Below, piece by piece: positions 60,712 to 64,000 of a stretch of 64,000 nucleotides of DNA. The stretch covers positions 348,868 through 412,867 of the forward strand of contig NZ_CP059563.1 of assembly GCF_014054725.1 (NCBI RefSeq). Direction: 5' to 3'. This DNA is from Conchiformibius steedae (lineage in GTDB: Bacteria; Pseudomonadota; Gammaproteobacteria; Burkholderiales; Neisseriaceae). Numbering within the stretch: the first letter of the stretch is position 1; every line of letters starts with the position of its first letter. A model generated the notes under the pieces. The model was not told the DNA's origin, did no database searches, and saw only the letters and a program-made list of their open reading frames with translations. Both the position numbers and the translations under genes were made by a program.

Positions 60712-62865
60712 TCAAGGCTTGATACCGCGCTGCTGCAGTAGGGCTTCACTTTGCGGGGCGCGTCCCATAAAGTGTTCAAACAGGCGCATCGGGGCTTGCG
60801 AACCGCCTTGCGACAATAATTTGTCCACAAATTCGCGCCCGATGGTGCGGTTGAATAAGCCGCTTTGTTCAAAACGTCCGAAGGCATCGGCAGCCAATAC
60901 TTCTGACCACAAATAGCCGTAGTAACCCGCTGCATAACCACCCGCAAAAATATGCGAAAATGAATGTCCGCGTCTGACCCATTCGGGTTCGGGCAACACG
61001 GCGGCTTGACGGCGCACCTGTGCGGCAACGGCAAGAATGTCGCCCACCGATACGGGGGTGGTGCGCGTGTGCAGGATAAAGTCAAACAGGGCAAACTCAA
61101 TCTGACGCACCAAGGCACGTGCGGCTTGGAAGTTTTTGGAGGCAAGCATTTTGTCTAACATGGCTTCGGGCAGCGGTTCGCCTGTTTGATGGTGGGCGGA
61201 AATCAGTTTTAATGCTTGTTTGTCCCATGTCCAGCCTTCCAGCATTTGGCTGGGGAATTCTACTGCGTCCCACGGTACGCCGTTAATGCCCGATACGGCA
61301 GCGACTTCAATCACGGTAAGCATGTGATGCAGGGCGTGTCCGAATTCGTGAAACAGGGTGGTGGCTTCGTCGTGGGTGAGCAGGGCGGGGCTGGTGTGGT
61401 CGGCGGGGGCGCTGCAATTGAGCACCAAAACGGCTACGGGCAGATGCAGTGTGCCGTGGCTGTCGCGGCGACGGTCAATCAGTCCGTTCATCCACGCGCC
61501 GCCGCGTTTGCCTTCGCGGGCGTATAAATCCAAATAAAACGAGGCAATATGTTGTTTGTTTTCGTCTAAAACATGAAAAAAGCGGACAGTGGGATGCCAA
61601 ACTTGAACGTCTTGGCGTTCAATGACGCTGATTCCGAATAGGCGTTTGGCGGTTTCAAACAAGCCTGCCAATACTTTGTCGGCTGGGAAATAGGGGCGCA
61701 GGGCTTCGCTATTGACGGCGTAACGTTCGGTTTTGAGTTTTTCGGCGTAATAGGCGGCGTCCCATGCTTCTAATTGAGTGATGCCGTGCTGTTTGGCGGC
61801 GTAATCTTGCAGGGCTTGGATTTCGCGTTGTGCCTGCGGGCGTGATTTTGCCAACAAGTCTTGTAAAAAATCCATGACTTGTTTGGGGTTGTCTGCCATG
61901 CGGGTGGCGAGGGCGTAATCGGCATAGGTTTTAAAGCCGAGCAGTTTGGCTTTTTGCAGGCGCAGGTTGAGTATGTCGCGCATCACGCTGCCGTTGTCCC
62001 ATTTGCGGGCGTGTGGTCCTTGGTCGGAAGCGCGGGTAGCGTAGGCTTGGTAGCATTCGCGGCGCAGTTCGGGACGGTCGCTGTACAGGGCGATGGCGGA
62101 ATAGCTGGGGTAATCCAAGGTAAAACGCCAGCCTTCTTGACCTTTGCTTTGGGCGGAAGCGCGCGCGGCTTGACGGGCGGTGTCGCTCAAACCTGACAAT
62201 TGCGCTTCATCGGTAATGATTTTTTCCCATGCGGCAACGGCGTCTAATACATTATTGGAAAATTGGGTACGCAGTTTGTCCAAGCGGGTGTTGATGTCGG
62301 CGTAACGTTTTTGTTGGGTGGGATTGAGGGCAATGCCTGACAGTTTGAAATCCAGCAAGGCATCGTCAAGGGCTTTTTTCTGCGCCTGTGTGTAGCGGGC
62401 GGATTCGGGATGGGCGTGCAGGGCGCGGAAACTATTGTACAGTCCTTGGTGCAGCCCGTACCATGTTTGAAACGCGCTGATTTTGCCTTGGGCGGTGGCG
62501 TGGGCGCGGCGCAGGGCTTCGGAATTATTGACCGACATTAAATGCGAAACTGCACCCCATGCCCGTCCGAGCAAGTCGCCCGCATCTGCCAAGGGCAGGT
62601 AAAAGTTTTGCCAATTCGGTTGTTTGATGGCGGTTAGTGTGGCAACGGTGCGGCGGTTGTGCGCCAGTAAAAAATCGACAGCAGGATTGATGTGTTGCGG
62701 ACGAATATCGGCAAAACGCGGCAAACCAGAAAAATCCAACAGCGGATTATTTTTGAGCGCGGCGGGCAGCGTTAAACCCGTGTGTGTACCCGTACGGGCA
62801 AAAGCGGGAAAATGCAAGGCGGCAAGCCCCAATGCGCCCAGTTGTAAAAATTGTCGGCGGTGCAT
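60712..62865 (-). CDS. prlC: oligopeptidase A (M3 family) with Tat-like signal
   Basis: A 717-residue zinc metallopeptidase of the M3 (thimet/oligopeptidase A) family. It has LLDFSGLPRFADIRPQHINP near the start, the catalytic FHEFGHALHHML (His506, Glu507, His510) with FPSQMLEGWTWD supplying the third ligand, and GHSFSHIFAGGYAAGYYGYLW. Oligopeptidase A degrades short peptides, including cleaved signal peptides, normally in the cytosol. This copy begins MHRRQFLQLGALGLAALHFPA, a twin-arginine signal shape, and is about 35 residues longer than usual. It may thus act in the periplasm. It is a single gene; a MITE-like element lies upstream. Confidence 0.88.
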   Translation of the reverse strand: MHRRQFLQLGALGLAALHFPAFARTGTHTGLTLPAALKNNPLLDFSGLPRFADIRPQHINPAVDFLLAHNRRTVATLTAIKQPNWQNFYLPLADAGDLLGRAWGAVSHLMSVNNSEALRRAHATAQGKISAFQTWYGLHQGLYNSFRALHAHPESARYTQAQKKALDDALLDFKLSGIALNPTQQKRYADINTRLDKLRTQFSNNVLDAVAAWEKIITDEAQLSGLSDTARQAARASAQSKGQEGWRFTLDYPSYSAIALYSDRPELRRECYQAYATRASDQGPHARKWDNGSVMRDILNLRLQKAKLLGFKTYADYALATRMADNPKQVMDFLQDLLAKSRPQAQREIQALQDYAAKQHGITQLEAWDAAYYAEKLKTERYAVNSEALRPYFPADKVLAGLFETAKRLFGISVIERQDVQVWHPTVRFFHVLDENKQHIASFYLDLYAREGKRGGAWMNGLIDRRRDSHGTLHLPVAVLVLNCSAPADHTSPALLTHDEATTLFHEFGHALHHMLTVIEVAAVSGINGVPWDAVEFPSQMLEGWTWDKQALKLISAHHQTGEPLPEAMLDKMLASKNFQAARALVRQIEFALFDFILHTRTTPVSVGDILAVAAQVRRQAAVLPEPEWVRRGHSFSHIFAGGYAAGYYGYLWSEVLAADAFGRFEQSGLFNRTIGREFVDKLLSQGGSQAPMRLFEHFMGRAPQSEALLQQRGIKP

Positions 62866-62911
62866 GGCAAAATCCTTCGCCCCGTGCGGGCGGCTGTGTT
62901 AATCAAGTTTA

Positions 62912-63073
62912 GGGCGTGTCTCTATTTGCTTTGCCAAGCGGTTTTTTGAGTAGAAATCTGCGTGTACAAGGCAAAAATCCGCGCAAGGTTGGACACCTTG
63001 CAAGGATTTTTAACGCGGCAGACGCGGGTTTATATCAAAAATACCGCCGCATAAGTAAAATAGGGACACGCCC
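62912..63073. mobile_element. MITE-like element, 162 bp, TA-flanked
   Basis: Terminal inverted repeats GGGCGTGTCTCTATTT (62912-62927) and AAATAGGGACACGCCC (63058-63073) agree in 15 of 16 positions, and TA flanks both ends (62910-62911, 63074-63075). Inside, AAAAATCC and CAAGG (62973-62986) fold against CCTTG and GGATTTTT (62996-63011). It codes for nothing visible. A matching lone end is at 37561-37575. The rest of the 297-nt gap between the peptidase and the next gene holds no gene. Confidence 0.68.
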
Positions 63074-63162
63074 TAACTATACCCCGCCCAAACGGGGCTT
63101 TCAAGCCGATTGGCGCATCGGTTATAATTCGGTTGTTATTCATTGTATTTCGGTATTCGGCT

Positions 63163-64000
63163 ATGTTGGTCTGCAATCCAGAAGAAATCATCATCCACGG
63201 CACCACGGGCAAAGGCAAAGTATTCCGCCCCAGCGATTGGGCCGAACGTTTGTGCGGTATTCTGTCGTCCTTTAATAAAGACAACCGCCTGTCCTACCAT
63301 GAATGGGTGCGTCCCGTGCTGCTGGACAAAATCCGCTGCGTTGCCATCGCGCCCAAGCTGGAAGAAATCAATCCGAGCATGTACCGTTTTCTGATGGACT
63401 TTGCTGCCGACAACAACCTGCGCGTTTTGCGTTACAGCGAACTGCTGGCAGAAGCAGGTATCACACCCGAAACCCCCGCAGCCCATGTGCCTGCCGATGT
63501 GGCGTGTGTTGCCACCGTGCTCACCGAAAACGAAAAAGCCGCCGCACCCGAAGGCGTGGTTTCCGCCGTATTGCGCGAAATCCCCCCACATGAAACCGCC
63601 GCCGCATTCGCCGCACTCAGCGTATTGCGTCCCAAATTAAAAGACATTAACGGCTTTGTTGAGCAAATCAACAAGATTCAGCGTCCGCAAGGCTACCGTC
63701 TGCTTGGTATTTTTGAAGACGGGCGCAGCAATGCCGTTGCCGTATGCGGTTTTCACGAAGAAACCAATCTCGTCAGCGGCACGCACATTCATATTGACGA
63801 CCTCGTTACCGTCCCCCAATACCGCAAACACGGCTACGGCACCCGCCTGTTGGAAGAAGTCCAACGCATTGCCCGCGCCCACGGCGTTACCCAAATCCAC
63901 ATTGACAGCAATGTTGGCGGCGAGCGTACTACCGCTCACCGCATCTATTTTCAGCACGGATTTGAAATCAACGCCTACCATTTTGTGTGTGAACTGGACA
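63163..64000 (+). CDS. DUF3579-GNAT acetyltransferase fusion (3' partial)
   Basis: The frame is open at the right window edge; 279 codons are visible. The N-terminal part (about 1-90) matches DUF3579: IIIHGTTGKGKVFRPSDWAE, RLCGILSSFNKDNRLSYHEW, and MYRFLMDFAADNNLRVLRYSE. A linker of about 60 residues follows, then a GNAT acetyltransferase domain (about 150-279) with VTVPQYRKHGYGTRLLEEV, the acetyl-CoA-binding pattern (R/Q-x-x-G-x-G/A), and HRIYFQHGFEINAYHF. It would acetylate an amine on an unknown target. No good ribosome site marks the ATG, but it starts the conserved region. Confidence 0.85.
   Translation, partial: MLVCNPEEIIIHGTTGKGKVFRPSDWAERLCGILSSFNKDNRLSYHEWVRPVLLDKIRCVAIAPKLEEINPSMYRFLMDFAADNNLRVLRYSELLAEAGITPETPAAHVPADVACVATVLTENEKAAAPEGVVSAVLREIPPHETAAAFAALSVLRPKLKDINGFVEQINKIQRPQGYRLLGIFEDGRSNAVAVCGFHEETNLVSGTHIHIDDLVTVPQYRKHGYGTRLLEEVQRIARAHGVTQIHIDSNVGGERTTAHRIYFQHGFEINAYHFVCELD

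Noticed and set aside
61332..61343. AGGGCGTGTC, resembling the MITE end
   Set aside because: It is the codons of the zinc motif HEFGHAL in the M3 peptidase read from the other strand.

Overview
The window reads as chromosomal DNA of a Neisseriaceae bacterium, probably outside Neisseria sensu stricto (Kingella / Alysiella / Simonsiella / Conchiformibius side). The evidence is a HpuA-HpuB-HemO haem locus, three Slam-type outer-membrane proteins, Neisseria-like housekeeping proteins, and one DNA-uptake-type 12-mer (AGGCAGCCTGAA). No uptake-sequence dialect is abundant, so the genus is not fixed. Nearly all of the sequence is coding, with moderate-to-high GC core genes and a few AT-rich accessory patches.

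Layout. 1-8.7 kb: end of an ABC exporter, a tandem glycine riboswitch with gcvT, an AT-rich orphan gene, aldB, polA and a nitroreductase. 8.8-14.6 kb: haem acquisition (hemO, hpuB, hpuA on the minus strand, a divergent slam, and a Fur-like box between them). 14.7-18.7 kb: an rtcB-prfH-AAA ATPase operon, probably for ribosome/RNA repair, behind a leader-peptide/hairpin region. 18.8-24.2 kb: tRNA-Lys, a DUF2868 protein, and a second surface lipoprotein with its own slam. 24.2-27.1 kb: an RsmI-like methylase, a small outer-membrane barrel, lpxC and a dense cluster of 11 perfect DnaA boxes, which I read as oriC. Two parS-like palindromes lie 2.6 and 18 kb to its left. 27.1-34.1 kb: gapA, ruvC, a nitronate monooxygenase, hemL, a phosphoribosyltransferase, rpmF-yceD, maf and lpxA. 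34.3-36.7 kb: a TetR regulator and an AT-rich patch of orphan genes among dispersed GTTGGG-type repeats. 36.7-43.2 kb: nadE, etfAB, mnmE, thiB, purD. 43.2-45.9 kb: an iron-regulated-looking lipoprotein with 36-bp tandem repeats, then an AT-rich patch where a 103-bp MITE-like element interrupts a SUKH/SMI1-like gene. 45.9-54.6 kb: rhlE, a pilin with its accessory protein, a sulfatase-like membrane enzyme, an nnrS-hemerythrin cluster with a frameshifting 47-bp tandem duplication, a Ca/Na antiporter and a PerM-type protein. 54.6-64 kb: a third slam, murU, gnd, gabD, an unknown gene, an oligopeptidase A with a Tat-like signal, a second MITE-like element and a DUF3579-GNAT protein cut by the window end.

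How it fits together. Three Slams and three candidate client lipoproteins point to a large surface-lipoprotein export capacity centred on iron and haem capture. HpuA/HpuB would bring haem in and HemO would release the iron. The origin region (DnaA boxes plus parS) is the most striking non-coding feature. The MITE-split SUKH gene, the 47-bp nnrS duplication and the lipoprotein tandem repeats show how this genome varies. All functional names rest on reading motifs and remembered family sequences; no database search was run.
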